A stretch of DNA of 64,000 nt. It comes from Gammaproteobacteria bacterium (GTDB lineage Bacteria > Pseudomonadota > Gammaproteobacteria > SZUA-152). Below, piece by piece: positions 23,434 through 31,457 of the stretch (within the stretch, counting starts at the first letter, position 1; each line of letters begins with the position of its first letter). The stretch covers positions 56,875 to 120,874 of the forward strand of contig JAOUJW010000013.1 of NCBI GenBank assembly GCA_029882975.1. The letters are read 5' to 3'. The notes below the pieces were generated by a model. It was not told the origin of the DNA and did no database searches. It was given only the letters and a program-made list of their open reading frames with translations. Made by a program: the position numbers and the translations under genes.

Positions 23434-24003
23434 ATGCGAACCAAGAATTACCCCCGATTGGACAGCCAATTTATTGAACGCTGGTCGCCCCGTGCCTTTT
23501 TGTCAGACTCTATATCGGCTGAAGATACTGCCACATTGTTTGAAGCGGCGCGTTGGAGCCCCTCTTGCTACAACGAACAACCGTGGCGTTTTGTCTACGC
23601 TACTCAAACACAAGACCTGGAGCAATTCCGAAGCACTTTGGCGGAGTCCAATCAGGTGTGGGCCAACTCGGCGCCACTGTTAGTATATTTATTCAGCAAA
23701 AAAACTTTTAGTCACAACAATAATCCCAATCGCTGGGCCGACTTCGACACTGGCGCGGCTTGGATGGCTCTCAGTCTGCAAGCACACAAACAGGGGCTCT
23801 ATACCCACGCCATGGGTGGCTTCGATACTGACAAAGCCTACGCTGTTACGGGCGTAGATTCACAGGAATTTAACGTGGTATGCGCCATCGCCATAGGCAA
23901 GCGCGCTGATGCTGACAGTTTGCCGGGAAAGTTACAGAACATGGAAATACCCAATGATCGAAAATTATTGGAAGAGGTGGTATTCCAAAGCTCTATGGGT
24001 TAA
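23434..24003 (+). CDS. Nitroreductase family oxidoreductase
   Basis: 189-aa flavin-binding enzyme: RWSPRAFLSDSISAEDTATLFEAARWSPSCYNEQPWRFVYAT is the N-terminal FMN-phosphate region of the family, DTGAAWMALSLQAHKQGLYTHAMGGFD the central part, and AIAIGKR the C-terminal part. It is expected to reduce quinones, nitroaromatics or similar electrophiles with NAD(P)H. It starts 36 bp after pirin with ACAGGAAG upstream. Last gene of the rhodanese-pirin-nitroreductase set; a MITE relic follows at once. Confidence 0.92.
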   Translation: MRTKNYPRLDSQFIERWSPRAFLSDSISAEDTATLFEAARWSPSCYNEQPWRFVYATQTQDLEQFRSTLAESNQVWANSAPLLVYLFSKKTFSHNNNPNRWADFDTGAAWMALSLQAHKQGLYTHAMGGFDTDKAYAVTGVDSQEFNVVCAIAIGKRADADSLPGKLQNMEIPNDRKLLEEVVFQSSMG

Positions 24004-24011
24004 TCCACTCG

Positions 24012-24217
24012 TGGACTAGATTTCCTGGATGAGCAGAGATGAGGACTAAATCGTCAAGTGCGAGGCGAAACGCTTCCGCGTCCCGCTCACGCCCCTTCCC
24101 CACATCCATGTGAGGAAAACACAGGGAATATCGGGAGTTTTTCCAAGTTTTTCAACGAAGCAATTGACTATTTAGTCCTCATAAATGGCATTCACGAAGT
24201 TAATCAGAGGTTCCCTA
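24012..24217. mobile_element. MITE-like element, copy 2 (left end degraded)
   Basis: Shares with 14665-14909 the interior GAGGC-AAA-GCTTCCGCGTCC block, a single ACATCCATG unit, CGAAGCAATTGAC, CTCATAAATGGCATTCA and the right terminus (complement TAGGGAACCTCTGATTAA). The left terminal repeat is not recognisable. The right terminus supplies the TAG stop of the AEC transporter gene. Confidence 0.65.
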
Positions 24218-25147
24218 AATAAGTTTCATCCAAACCGGTACGAGCACAACCGCCAACGCCGTGGTCATAACAAATGCTGCAGCATAAATACGCGTTTCAA
24301 ACTTAAATCGTTCGCAGATGATCAACCCCAGCAGGGATACTGGCATAACGCCATTAATCATCATGGCTTTTGTTGTCTTGGCACCTGGTGAGCCGAACAG
24401 CTTGACCATAAGAAGCAAAACTACAGGGATAAGAACCATCTTGATCACAGCGACGGGCGCTATATCCTTGACCAAATCTTTCCAATTCTGCTCCCATTTC
24501 AAACTTAACCCCAACGTCAGCACGAGCAATGGGATAAGTGCATTTGTCACCATTGCATCGATATTCAGCCAGGCGGGGATTTTCATACCGGTCACGTTTA
24601 CCATCACACCAAGAACCGCCGCAATCAACAACGGATCCTTAGCCAAGGTCATGGCTTCGTCGGTTACCGCACCGGCTGGTTTTTTCAACTTTGAAGGTGA
24701 ACCCAAAGCTCTGGCCAAAAATAAACCTGCGGTGTACAGAAGCAAAACATTGGCCACCATAAAATGTGTAGCCGCAAGACGGGACGTCCAGGAACCCACC
24801 ATAATCTTAGTTAAGGGCAAGCCAATAAAAACCACGCTGCCGAAACAAGCTGCCAGCAACAAAGCCCCTTGAACTTTGGGTTGCAGCTTGGTTTTAGAAA
24901 ACCAAAAAAAGCCCGCAGCCAGCGCCACTGCGGTGGCTACGGTGACATACATCACGTACTTACCAATCGCCGCATTGAACTTAATCTCAGCCATAGCGAA
25001 AAAAATGAAAATAGGTAACAGAACCCAGTAGATAATACTGATAATGGCGCGTTGCACCGCGTCCGCACTGTAGCCGTCCGGTTTAAAGTAGCGCCAGGCT
25101 ACCCCGATGGCAATAAACACAACCAGTTGCATCATTGCATTGTTCAT
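24215..25147 (-). CDS. AEC (auxin efflux carrier) family transporter
   Basis: 310-aa membrane protein with about ten hydrophobic segments (AMMQLVVFIAIGVAWRYF, IISIIYWVLLPIFIFFAMAEI, GALLLAACFGSVVFIGLPL, ALIPLLVLTLGLSLKWEQN, AVIKMVLIPVVLLLMVKLFG, ALAVVLVPVWMKLI). Members export or take up organic anions such as malate, malonate or auxin-like acids. The ATG at 25145-25147 is chosen for AGGAGAAG just upstream. The gene runs straight into a MITE end whose TAG is its stop codon, so the original C-terminus may have been slightly different. Substrate unknown. Confidence 0.88.
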   Translation of the reverse strand: MNNAMMQLVVFIAIGVAWRYFKPDGYSADAVQRAIISIIYWVLLPIFIFFAMAEIKFNAAIGKYVMYVTVATAVALAAGFFWFSKTKLQPKVQGALLLAACFGSVVFIGLPLTKIMVGSWTSRLAATHFMVANVLLLYTAGLFLARALGSPSKLKKPAGAVTDEAMTLAKDPLLIAAVLGVMVNVTGMKIPAWLNIDAMVTNALIPLLVLTLGLSLKWEQNWKDLVKDIAPVAVIKMVLIPVVLLLMVKLFGSPGAKTTKAMMINGVMPVSLLGLIICERFKFETRIYAAAFVMTTALAVVLVPVWMKLI

Positions 25148-25384
25148 GGATCTTCTCCTAGACTGTTTAAATGTGCAAACACGAATTTGCTTGAGAAATC
25201 GCTGGATAATCGTAGCCCGCATCAAAGCTGAGCGGTTAAACAGTTATCGAACCCTTGAGCTCTAAATTTCGTGAAAACCCCGCCATTTTTGTGTAGTGGA
25301 TCACGCTTTATGCAAAATCCGGGCAATCTTCGCCAAATATTGTCAACATATTTCCAGGCAGGGTGTTTTTTTGCGTCCGCTGAT

Positions 25385-27094
25385 TTAACTTAACTGGGCT
25401 TTTGTAAAAACCGCATCCAAGTCCTGCTTCATCCCGTCGGCTATTCCTTGATCAAGAAATGGTTGGTGCTGAACCCAGATCGCCGGATTGAAACCGGGGT
25501 TTTCCATAAGAAACTGTTGTGCTTGCCACACCGCATCGTCCAGGCGCCCCATACGCTTGAGTGTAATGATCATATACAAGTTGCCTTGATAACGGCGGGG
25601 ATTAATTTGCAAAGACTCCTCAAATGCAGCATAGGCGGAATCATAGTTTTGCAGTGACAAGTATGCCTGCCCCTGGACGCTGGGATACATGGAGGGATAA
25701 TGAGGATTCAGGCGCTTTGCGGTTTGCACCAACGGCAGAGCCAATTCTGCTTGGTCGGAAAGTACATAAATCGCTGCAAGTAATAAATGGGCATCAGCAT
25801 TATTAGGGTCTAACTCAATGCAACGCTGAGCCTTGGAAATTGCCTTTTGGTGATCGCCTTGAAGATATAAATGGGCATAGCCGGCCACCCAATACGCTTG
25901 TGGTAGACCGGGATTCAATTCCAAGGCTAGCTTTACTTGTTCTAAAGCCAGTTTGGCAACATCATCCCCCACCCAGGAAAATCGAAAGGCATCCGTATGT
26001 GCCAAAGCCAGAGCGCTATGGGCACGGGCAAACTTAGGATCTAGATGAATGGCCCGTTCGAAGTAATCTCGAGCTTTGTGATAATCCGTCACCGCGCCAC
26101 GTTTGACCAGGCTGGCTTGCCCCTGTAAAAATAAATCGTAAGCCGGAAAACTCACTGTGTATTGTTTTCTTTGACGCTCCCATTCTTTTTCATTTATCTT
26201 GATAGAAAGTAAAGAAACAATTTTCTGACGTACTTCATCCTGGATATGAAATAGGTTCTTATTGTCACGCTCGAAACGGCCGGCCCATAGATTGATACCG
26301 CTTTTTGCGTCCACCAATTGCACAGTGATGCGAATTTGTTCTTTTACACGACGGACACTTCCTTCTAACACGTATTGTATTCCCAACTCCTGAGCCAGGG
26401 TTTGCAGGCTTACTGTTCTTGTTTTATAAGCAAATGTAGAACGCCGTGAAATCACCAACAAGCCGGATAGCTGCGACAGATCATTAATCAGCTCTTCTGC
26501 CAATCCGTCGCTGAAATACTCCTGGGATGGGTCGTCGCTAAAATTAGAGAACGGTAACACAGCAATAGCCGGTTTTTCAGTAAACGGCGTTTCAGGCGGT
26601 TTATCCCACCCACGCAGCAAAGCGCCAAACAGCAACAGCAGTAGCGTCAAAACTGCCACTACTGGTTTATTGAACTGCAGATCGAGCCACATTCCCGGCT
26701 TGGCTTCCGGCACAGCGTTGCTCTCCGGCTCTGAACGAGCCTCGTAGGAAACCGCTGCGATGAGTCGATAGCCTTTTTTCGACACAGTTTCGATGTATCG
26801 CGGATTACGAGAATCATCCCCCAATGCCCGACGCAATTTGATAATGGAACTGGACAGCGCATCGTAACCGACTACCAGCCCGGGCCAGGCTCGTGCTTCC
26901 AACTCCTCTCGGCTAACCACCTCCCCGGCTCTCTCAGCAAGAATCAGCAGAACCGCCATGACTTTGGGCTCCACATGAACCTCATCTGAGTCCATTTGCA
27001 ACTTACCGCATGCCGAATCCACGCGCCACTGTTCCAGCCAGAAAACCTTTCTATCCAAGGTGCTCGCCACAGGGACATTCATTTGCCCATTCAC
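25385..27094 (-). CDS. CadC-type membrane-bound transcriptional regulator with TolB-like and TPR domains
   Basis: 569 aa. Residues about 15-115 are an OmpR/CadC winged helix (VEPKVMAVLLILAERAGEVVSREELEARAWPG...LGDDSRNPRYIETVSKKGYRLIAAV). A single membrane span follows at about 138-158 (PVVAVLTLLLLLFGALLRGW). Then comes a periplasmic TolB/FlgO-like domain (AIAVLPFSNFSDDPSQEYFSDGLAEELINDLSQ...YVLEGSVRRVKEQIRITVQLVDAKSG) and several TPRs to the C-terminus (YFERAIHLDPKFARAHSALALAH, AQRCIELDPNNADAHLLLAAIY). This matches the adenylate-cyclase-like CadC/TPR regulators. It diverges from the metallo-hydrolase gene at 27257 and probably controls it or itself. Confidence 0.9.
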   Translation of the reverse strand: MNGQMNVPVASTLDRKVFWLEQWRVDSACGKLQMDSDEVHVEPKVMAVLLILAERAGEVVSREELEARAWPGLVVGYDALSSSIIKLRRALGDDSRNPRYIETVSKKGYRLIAAVSYEARSEPESNAVPEAKPGMWLDLQFNKPVVAVLTLLLLLFGALLRGWDKPPETPFTEKPAIAVLPFSNFSDDPSQEYFSDGLAEELINDLSQLSGLLVISRRSTFAYKTRTVSLQTLAQELGIQYVLEGSVRRVKEQIRITVQLVDAKSGINLWAGRFERDNKNLFHIQDEVRQKIVSLLSIKINEKEWERQRKQYTVSFPAYDLFLQGQASLVKRGAVTDYHKARDYFERAIHLDPKFARAHSALALAHTDAFRFSWVGDDVAKLALEQVKLALELNPGLPQAYWVAGYAHLYLQGDHQKAISKAQRCIELDPNNADAHLLLAAIYVLSDQAELALPLVQTAKRLNPHYPSMYPSVQGQAYLSLQNYDSAYAAFEESLQINPRRYQGNLYMIITLKRMGRLDDAVWQAQQFLMENPGFNPAIWVQHQPFLDQGIADGMKQDLDAVFTKAQLS

Positions 27095-27256
27095 TATCCG
27101 TCACACTCCACCGTTAAGTCTTTGTTTTTAAAGTCGCAAAAAATCATCGAAATATAATCGAATTATCGCCGTAACTTTCCATTCATTTTAGCTAAGTTTT
27201 CTCTCAACGAACGCTTTATCCAATCAATTTAGGGCAGACCAATCGGAGACAAAATA

Positions 27257-28246
27257 ATGCAATATTCAATATTCCATCGACACATTACGCACACCCTGCC
27301 GGCTTTATGGATGGCTTTATGGATGGCTTTATGGATAGCCCCATGGACCAGTCATGCTGCTGATCTTAGCATCACCAAAGACTATCCCTTGACTCAGCTG
27401 AGCAAGCGAGTTTGGGTCATCCACGGTCCCAATGAGGAAGTTTCTAAAGCCAATCAGGGATTTCGCAACAACCCGGTATTCATTTCCAGTAGCAAAGGCC
27501 TAATCGTTGTCGACCCCGGCAGCAGCGTCCACATTGGCGAAATGATTGTCAACAAAGCCAAAACCATCAGCAACAAACCCATTATCGCCATATTCAATAC
27601 CCACGGTCATGGCGACCACTGGCTGGCCAATCACGGGATTAAAAACCATTACCCTAAGGCCGTTATCTATGCCCACGCCAAAATGAAAACCCGTCTGGAA
27701 AGCGGAGATGCGGATATGTGGCTTAAAGCCATAGAACAACGCACCGAAGGCATGTCGACAGGTACCAAAGCCTATTTACCGGAAAAATCCGTGAACGATG
27801 GTGAAGTGCTCAGTTTCGGTGATGTGCGCATCAAGGTATTTTACAGTGGCGCCGGCCACAGCGACCACGACATCATGCTGCATATTTTGGAGGACAAGGT
27901 CTTCGTCTTTGGGGACAATCTGCGCAATGAAAACATCAGCCTGTTTATGGCCAGCTTTAATGGCAATCTGGCCTCACTGGATGTTGGCTTACAGTCGGGT
28001 GCAGAAATCTTCATCCCAGGCCATGGGGCCAGTGGCGACAAACGTATTATCCAGTCATATCGCCAGTTCATTAGGGCGCTCAAAGCCGAAGTTAAACGTC
28101 ACTACGAAGACGGACTAAGTGACTTTGAAATGAAGCCAAAAATAATAAAGTCACTACTGCAGTCCAAACAATGGTCCGGGTTTGAAGAAAACATCGGCCG
28201 ACTGATCAATCTGGCTTATTTAGAGATAGAACAGGAATCTTTCTAG
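27257..28246 (+). CDS. Exported metallo-beta-lactamase-fold hydrolase
   Basis: 329-aa periplasmic enzyme. The signal region is odd: it carries a threefold 12-bp repeat giving ALWM-ALWM-ALWI before SHAAD. The zinc site THGHGDH is at about residues 114-120, with further ligands in YSGAGHSDHDIMLH, FGDNL and FIPGHGASG. The layout resembles the SoxH/quinoprotein-relay metallohydrolases, though a sulfatase, lactonase or glyoxalase II-like activity is equally possible. GGAG lies ten bases before the ATG. It is divergent from the CadC-type regulator and ends at a hairpin shared with the converging cytochrome b gene. Confidence 0.88.
   Translation: MQYSIFHRHITHTLPALWMALWMALWIAPWTSHAADLSITKDYPLTQLSKRVWVIHGPNEEVSKANQGFRNNPVFISSSKGLIVVDPGSSVHIGEMIVNKAKTISNKPIIAIFNTHGHGDHWLANHGIKNHYPKAVIYAHAKMKTRLESGDADMWLKAIEQRTEGMSTGTKAYLPEKSVNDGEVLSFGDVRIKVFYSGAGHSDHDIMLHILEDKVFVFGDNLRNENISLFMASFNGNLASLDVGLQSGAEIFIPGHGASGDKRIIQSYRQFIRALKAEVKRHYEDGLSDFEMKPKIIKSLLQSKQWSGFEENIGRLINLAYLEIEQESF
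27301..27336 (+). repeat. 12-bp tandem repeat in a signal-peptide coding region
   Basis: GGCTTTATGGAT occurs three times in succession, in frame, adding four residues (ALWM) per unit to the hydrophobic core of the signal peptide. Confidence 0.95.
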
Positions 28247-28255
28247 TTAATAATA

Positions 28256-28283
28256 GAGTGCAGCTCCCCTGGATGCTGCACTC
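28256..28283. terminator. Hairpin between converging genes
   Basis: GAGTGCAGC (28256-28264) pairs with GCTGCACTC (28275-28283) in the 50-bp gap between the converging hydrolase and cytochrome b genes. T runs are weak on both sides, so termination is likely but not proven. Confidence 0.6.
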
Positions 28284-28296
28284 AGTTGTTCAATGA

Positions 28297-29427
28297 TTAT
28301 TTCGTGTTTATATCCGGCAACCTCATATCAGAATCTTCGTAGGTGCCGCGGTTCGCATCCAAGTGGCAAGCGCTACAGTTGCTCTTACTTTTAACTTTAT
28401 TATGCTTCCAATAGACATCTTCAATATCCTTATGCTTTTTCACAATATAGTGCGTCTCAGAAACTCGTAGAGGTAATTCGTTTTCCGGGGTGTAATAAAG
28501 TATTTTTCGCGACGGTTCTGTCAAGTTGGATTCTGCTGGATATTTCAAATGAAACTCCAATAAAGACTTTGCATCATCCTCACTCAAATCCAAGTCTTCG
28601 CCGAAATGTTCGTGTTGTTGTGAAAACATTTTTTCCCAAGAACGCCTGGGCAACAAAGAGGGATGAAAAGCAAAGTGACATTCCCCACAAGCCTCTCGCC
28701 ACTGCGCATTATCCGGCAACTCAGGCCCCGTGTAAGGTTGATATAAATTGTCTGCGCTCTCGGTCAAGTAACCACGAAAATAGAACAGTGCCGATGCGCT
28801 CACCAAAACCACCATGAGCAGCCCTAACAGGTGATGCCCATGGACCCCAGGCTCCCCTGCAGTACCGTCTTTGCGACCCGTAATCATGGACCAAATCAAG
28901 TTGTCGCGATGAAACAGGCTCTCAGCCAATACACCGGTCACATGAATCGCAGTCAAACCCAACATTCCCCAAGCCAGCAAAGTATGCCACTCCCGACTGA
29001 GGATACCGATGCGAAAACCCACCCAACCCGCCAATGGTCCGTGGCCTTCTTCACCACCTAAAGTAATAAGCCCGGAAAAAGCTACAGCCAAGCCCAACGC
29101 CAGCAACAGGAAAATAGCCCAACCACCAATGGGATTGTGGCCTATATGGCGCATGGCAGTACCGTCCAACAAGCCTTTTAAATACGCTGTTACAGAGCGC
29201 CAATCATAAGCGAAACTGTGAAATCGTGCGTAACGAGTTCCTATCACTCCCCACAAAAACCGAAACCCCAACAGAGCAAGCATGGTATAGCCGGCATATA
29301 CATGCACGAACAAGAAGCGGTTATCATCATAGCTCAACCAAGCCAACAAAAAACTTAATACCAATAACCAATGAAATGCTCGGGTGGGCAAGTCCCAAAT
29401 AACTGTACTAGGGTTTTTCTGTTTCAT
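28297..29427 (-). CDS. Cytochrome b561-type membrane protein fused to a dihaem DHC-like domain
   Basis: 376 aa. Residues 1-220 are a di-haem-b membrane domain (VIWDLPTRAFHWLLVLSFLLAW, HVYAGYTMLALLGFRFLWGV, GGWAIFLLLALGLAVAFSGL, EWHTLLAWGMLGLTAIHVTGVL), with His residues placed as haem ligands. Residues about 245-376 form a periplasmic c-type domain with CGECH and CSACH, similar in order and spacing to the separate DHC protein at 30747 (CxECHFAF/CGSCHFAY, SWEKMF/SWEKLL, HFGE-DLDLSEDDA/HFGENAELDEAM). Cytochrome b, DHC and SHP form one electron-transfer set in Rhodobacter; here the b protein already carries its own DHC-like domain. Divergent from the SHP/DHC genes. Confidence 0.9.
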   Translation of the reverse strand: MKQKNPSTVIWDLPTRAFHWLLVLSFLLAWLSYDDNRFLFVHVYAGYTMLALLGFRFLWGVIGTRYARFHSFAYDWRSVTAYLKGLLDGTAMRHIGHNPIGGWAIFLLLALGLAVAFSGLITLGGEEGHGPLAGWVGFRIGILSREWHTLLAWGMLGLTAIHVTGVLAESLFHRDNLIWSMITGRKDGTAGEPGVHGHHLLGLLMVVLVSASALFYFRGYLTESADNLYQPYTGPELPDNAQWREACGECHFAFHPSLLPRRSWEKMFSQQHEHFGEDLDLSEDDAKSLLEFHLKYPAESNLTEPSRKILYYTPENELPLRVSETHYIVKKHKDIEDVYWKHNKVKSKSNCSACHLDANRGTYEDSDMRLPDINTK

Positions 29428-29751
29428 ATTCTACGTATTGTGCTGTTGAACAAAACGGAAGCGGATGTCACCGCATATGCTATCGGGTGTGATAGTCAAA
29501 CCTTTAAAAGGTTCAGCGATATTCCTGAGTTGAATATATCGCTACTGTTAGGAATATCATATTGAAGTAGCTTAAGAATTGATTAACAGCATTGTTTGTG
29601 TATTGCCTTCCAGCCCTTTCCTTACTAACATTGTTGCTATCAAGATAAGTCTCATCCAGCAAGGAACGGAACCCATAGCCTCCTCCTGCGTCGTCCTTAT
29701 CATGAATAATCGCTCTATTCATTTAACAAACTATTCACTAGAGGCGAAACT
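29428..29751. other. Divergent promoter region of the haem cluster, 324 bp
   Basis: Lies between cytochrome b (-) and the 29752 gene (+). It holds an inverted repeat GATATTCCT ... AGGAATATC (about 29517-29557), which could be a regulator site; nothing else stands out. Confidence 0.4.
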
Positions 29752-30318
29752 ATGTTTATGAACTTTGCCAGGTCACTGTTGGTCCTGCCCCTATTGCTTA
29801 GCTCGACAGCCATTGCGGAAGAGTCACCAGCACCTTTAATTCTATACCCACCCATGGCAAACACTTATACTGATGAGCAAGCCTCCTTGTTTCTGGCGGC
29901 TGCGGACACCGACCCTAACCTCATGCAAAACAATACCGCCGAGACGGATTCAAAAACGCCGTTTCAGGAACGCTGGTTCACCGGTAACAAGTTTCACCAA
30001 TACCTGGGACTGGGCTCCATCGGCATGGCTGTCATTGCGGCAGCCTTGCCGAAAGAGGAAGATGGACCTCACGAGTATTTCGCTAGAGGTGCAGCATTTT
30101 TTGGAGGCGCCGCCGTCGCCACAGGCCTGGCTTTTCACTTTGAAGATCTCAGTTTAAAAGGCGGATTCTCCAACCCGGATAATATGCACGCGGCACTGTC
30201 TACCTTAGGCGCCATAGGCTTTATGTTGGCGATAGATAAGGCTCCGGAAGGAGGTCATGCCGGCATGGGAATCAGCGGAACCGTGCTTATGCTGGGCGGC
30301 ATTAAATACACCTGGTAA
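29752..30318 (+). CDS. Hypothetical membrane protein of the SHP/DHC cluster
   Basis: 188 aa, signal peptide (ending STAIAEE), a hydrophilic stretch to about residue 78, then four hydrophobic segments: KFHQYLGLGSIGMAVIAAAL, FARGAAFFGGAAVATGLAFHF, MHAALSTLGAIGFMLAID, GISGTVLMLGGIKYTW. His residues occur at segment ends (FHQYLG, AFHFED, NMHAALS), the kind of placement used for haem b ligands, so a small cytochrome-b-like role is possible but unproven. I recognise no family. It ends 13 bp before the SHP gene and is surely co-transcribed with SHP and DHC. Confidence 0.75.
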   Translation: MFMNFARSLLVLPLLLSSTAIAEESPAPLILYPPMANTYTDEQASLFLAAADTDPNLMQNNTAETDSKTPFQERWFTGNKFHQYLGLGSIGMAVIAAALPKEEDGPHEYFARGAAFFGGAAVATGLAFHFEDLSLKGGFSNPDNMHAALSTLGAIGFMLAIDKAPEGGHAGMGISGTVLMLGGIKYTW

Positions 30319-30331
30319 GCGGGAGACTGTA

Positions 30332-30736
30332 ATGGTAAAAATATTCACAACCATCACGGTCACCGCCTTGCTGACCGCATTCAGCAGCCTCTGTGGAGCC
30401 GGTGCCCTGGAAGACGCCTTCAAGCAATTCGCTAATGGCCAATCCTTAAGCTTTGATGCCAACACCGGTAAAACATTTTGGAACAAAACCTACCCTCAAA
30501 AAGACGGTAAAGTCCGTCAATGCGCCACATGCCACGGTGACGATTTAAGCAAAGCCGGCAAACATATCAAGACGGGTAAAACCATAGAACCTTTGGCTCC
30601 CTCCGTTAACAAAGAACGTTTTACCAAGTTAAAGAAAATCAACAAGTGGTTTAAACGCAATTGTAAATGGACCGTAGGTCGAGAATGCACCAATCAGGAA
30701 AAAGGCGATTTACTGAAATACCTGTCTCAACTGTAG
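30332..30736 (+). CDS. shp: SHP-type monohaem cytochrome c (DUF1924)
   Basis: 134 aa, exported (signal peptide ending CGAGA). LEDAFKQFANGQSLSFDANTGKTFWNKTYP is the family N-terminus; the haem site CATCH is at 64-68 (RQCATCHGDDLSKAGKHIKTGK); NKWFKRNCKWTVGRECTNQEKGDLLKYL carries two further Cys that form the family's disulfide. SHP of Rhodobacter sphaeroides is a haem protein with a labile Asn ligand that binds O2 and small ligands and receives electrons from DHC and a cytochrome b; both partners are encoded alongside here. The start ATG 30332 is chosen over an earlier frame because it opens the signal peptide and has GGGAG upstream. Confidence 0.92.
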   Translation: MVKIFTTITVTALLTAFSSLCGAGALEDAFKQFANGQSLSFDANTGKTFWNKTYPQKDGKVRQCATCHGDDLSKAGKHIKTGKTIEPLAPSVNKERFTKLKKINKWFKRNCKWTVGRECTNQEKGDLLKYLSQL

Positions 30737-30746
30737 GACACCAATT

Positions 30747-31331
30747 ATGAATACTGTTATGAATCCTTTTTTGAAAAACAAAGCCATTGTCGTATTACTG
30801 GGCCTGCTCGCTCTGGGCAATGTTTCCATGGTAGCGGCGGAAGAACAAAGCTTTTGGTCATGGTTTTTCAGCTTCGAACGTATGAAAGAAGTGGAACCCA
30901 TGAACAATGCTACCTATAAAGAAGAATGCGGCTCCTGCCACTTCGCTTATCCCGCAGGGCTATTGCCACAGGCCTCCTGGGAAAAACTCTTGGACGCCAA
31001 AGCCCTGGCGGACCACTTTGGCGAAAACGCGGAGTTGGACGAAGCAATGCGCACGCAATTGTTACAGGCGCTGGTTGCAAAATCGGCCGAGAAATCCTAC
31101 TACAAACGTTCCAAGAAAGTTATGGCATCTCTCGATGCCGGCTCCGCCCCCAAGCGTATTACGGAAGTACCTTACATTAAGGAAAAACATGAGGAAGTGA
31201 AGGAAAAAGTTAAAAGCAACAAGAAAATCAAATCCATGAGTTTCTGTGACAAATGCCATCAAAAAGCCGATGAAGCCAGATTTGATGACGATACCGTGGT
31301 GATTCCGGAATATGGGGTTTGGACTTGGTAG
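30747..31331 (+). CDS. dhc: Dihaem cytochrome c (DHC family)
   Basis: 194 aa, exported (signal peptide about residues 1-30, ending SMVAAEE). Two c-type haem sites: CGSCHFAYPAGLLPQASWEKLL at about 58-62 and CDKCHQKADEARFDDD at about 168-172, with the family signature of a DHC electron donor to SHP. It starts ten bases after the SHP stop. It is a clear paralogue of the C-terminal part of the cytochrome b fusion at 28297-29427, so the electron path may run b haems, fused DHC domain, free DHC, SHP. Confidence 0.92.
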   Translation: MNTVMNPFLKNKAIVVLLGLLALGNVSMVAAEEQSFWSWFFSFERMKEVEPMNNATYKEECGSCHFAYPAGLLPQASWEKLLDAKALADHFGENAELDEAMRTQLLQALVAKSAEKSYYKRSKKVMASLDAGSAPKRITEVPYIKEKHEEVKEKVKSNKKIKSMSFCDKCHQKADEARFDDDTVVIPEYGVWTW

Positions 31332-31385
31332 GGCTTAACAGAAAATATTGCTCATAGAAACAATGTAAACGCATAAAGTCTGTTC

Positions 31386-31410
31386 GGCGGATTACGTAAA
31401 CTAATCCGCC
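31386..31410. repeat. REP-like palindrome
   Basis: GGCGGATTA (31386-31394) and TAATCCGCC (31402-31410) around a 7-base loop, followed by CTACGG. It resembles palindromic extragenic units common in bacterial genomes. It lies 55 bp after the DHC stop and may double as a transcript end. Confidence 0.65.
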
Positions 31411-31457
31411 CTACGGTTCTGGTTTACCGCCGCTTTAGTCATCGAACTTTCCGCCCC

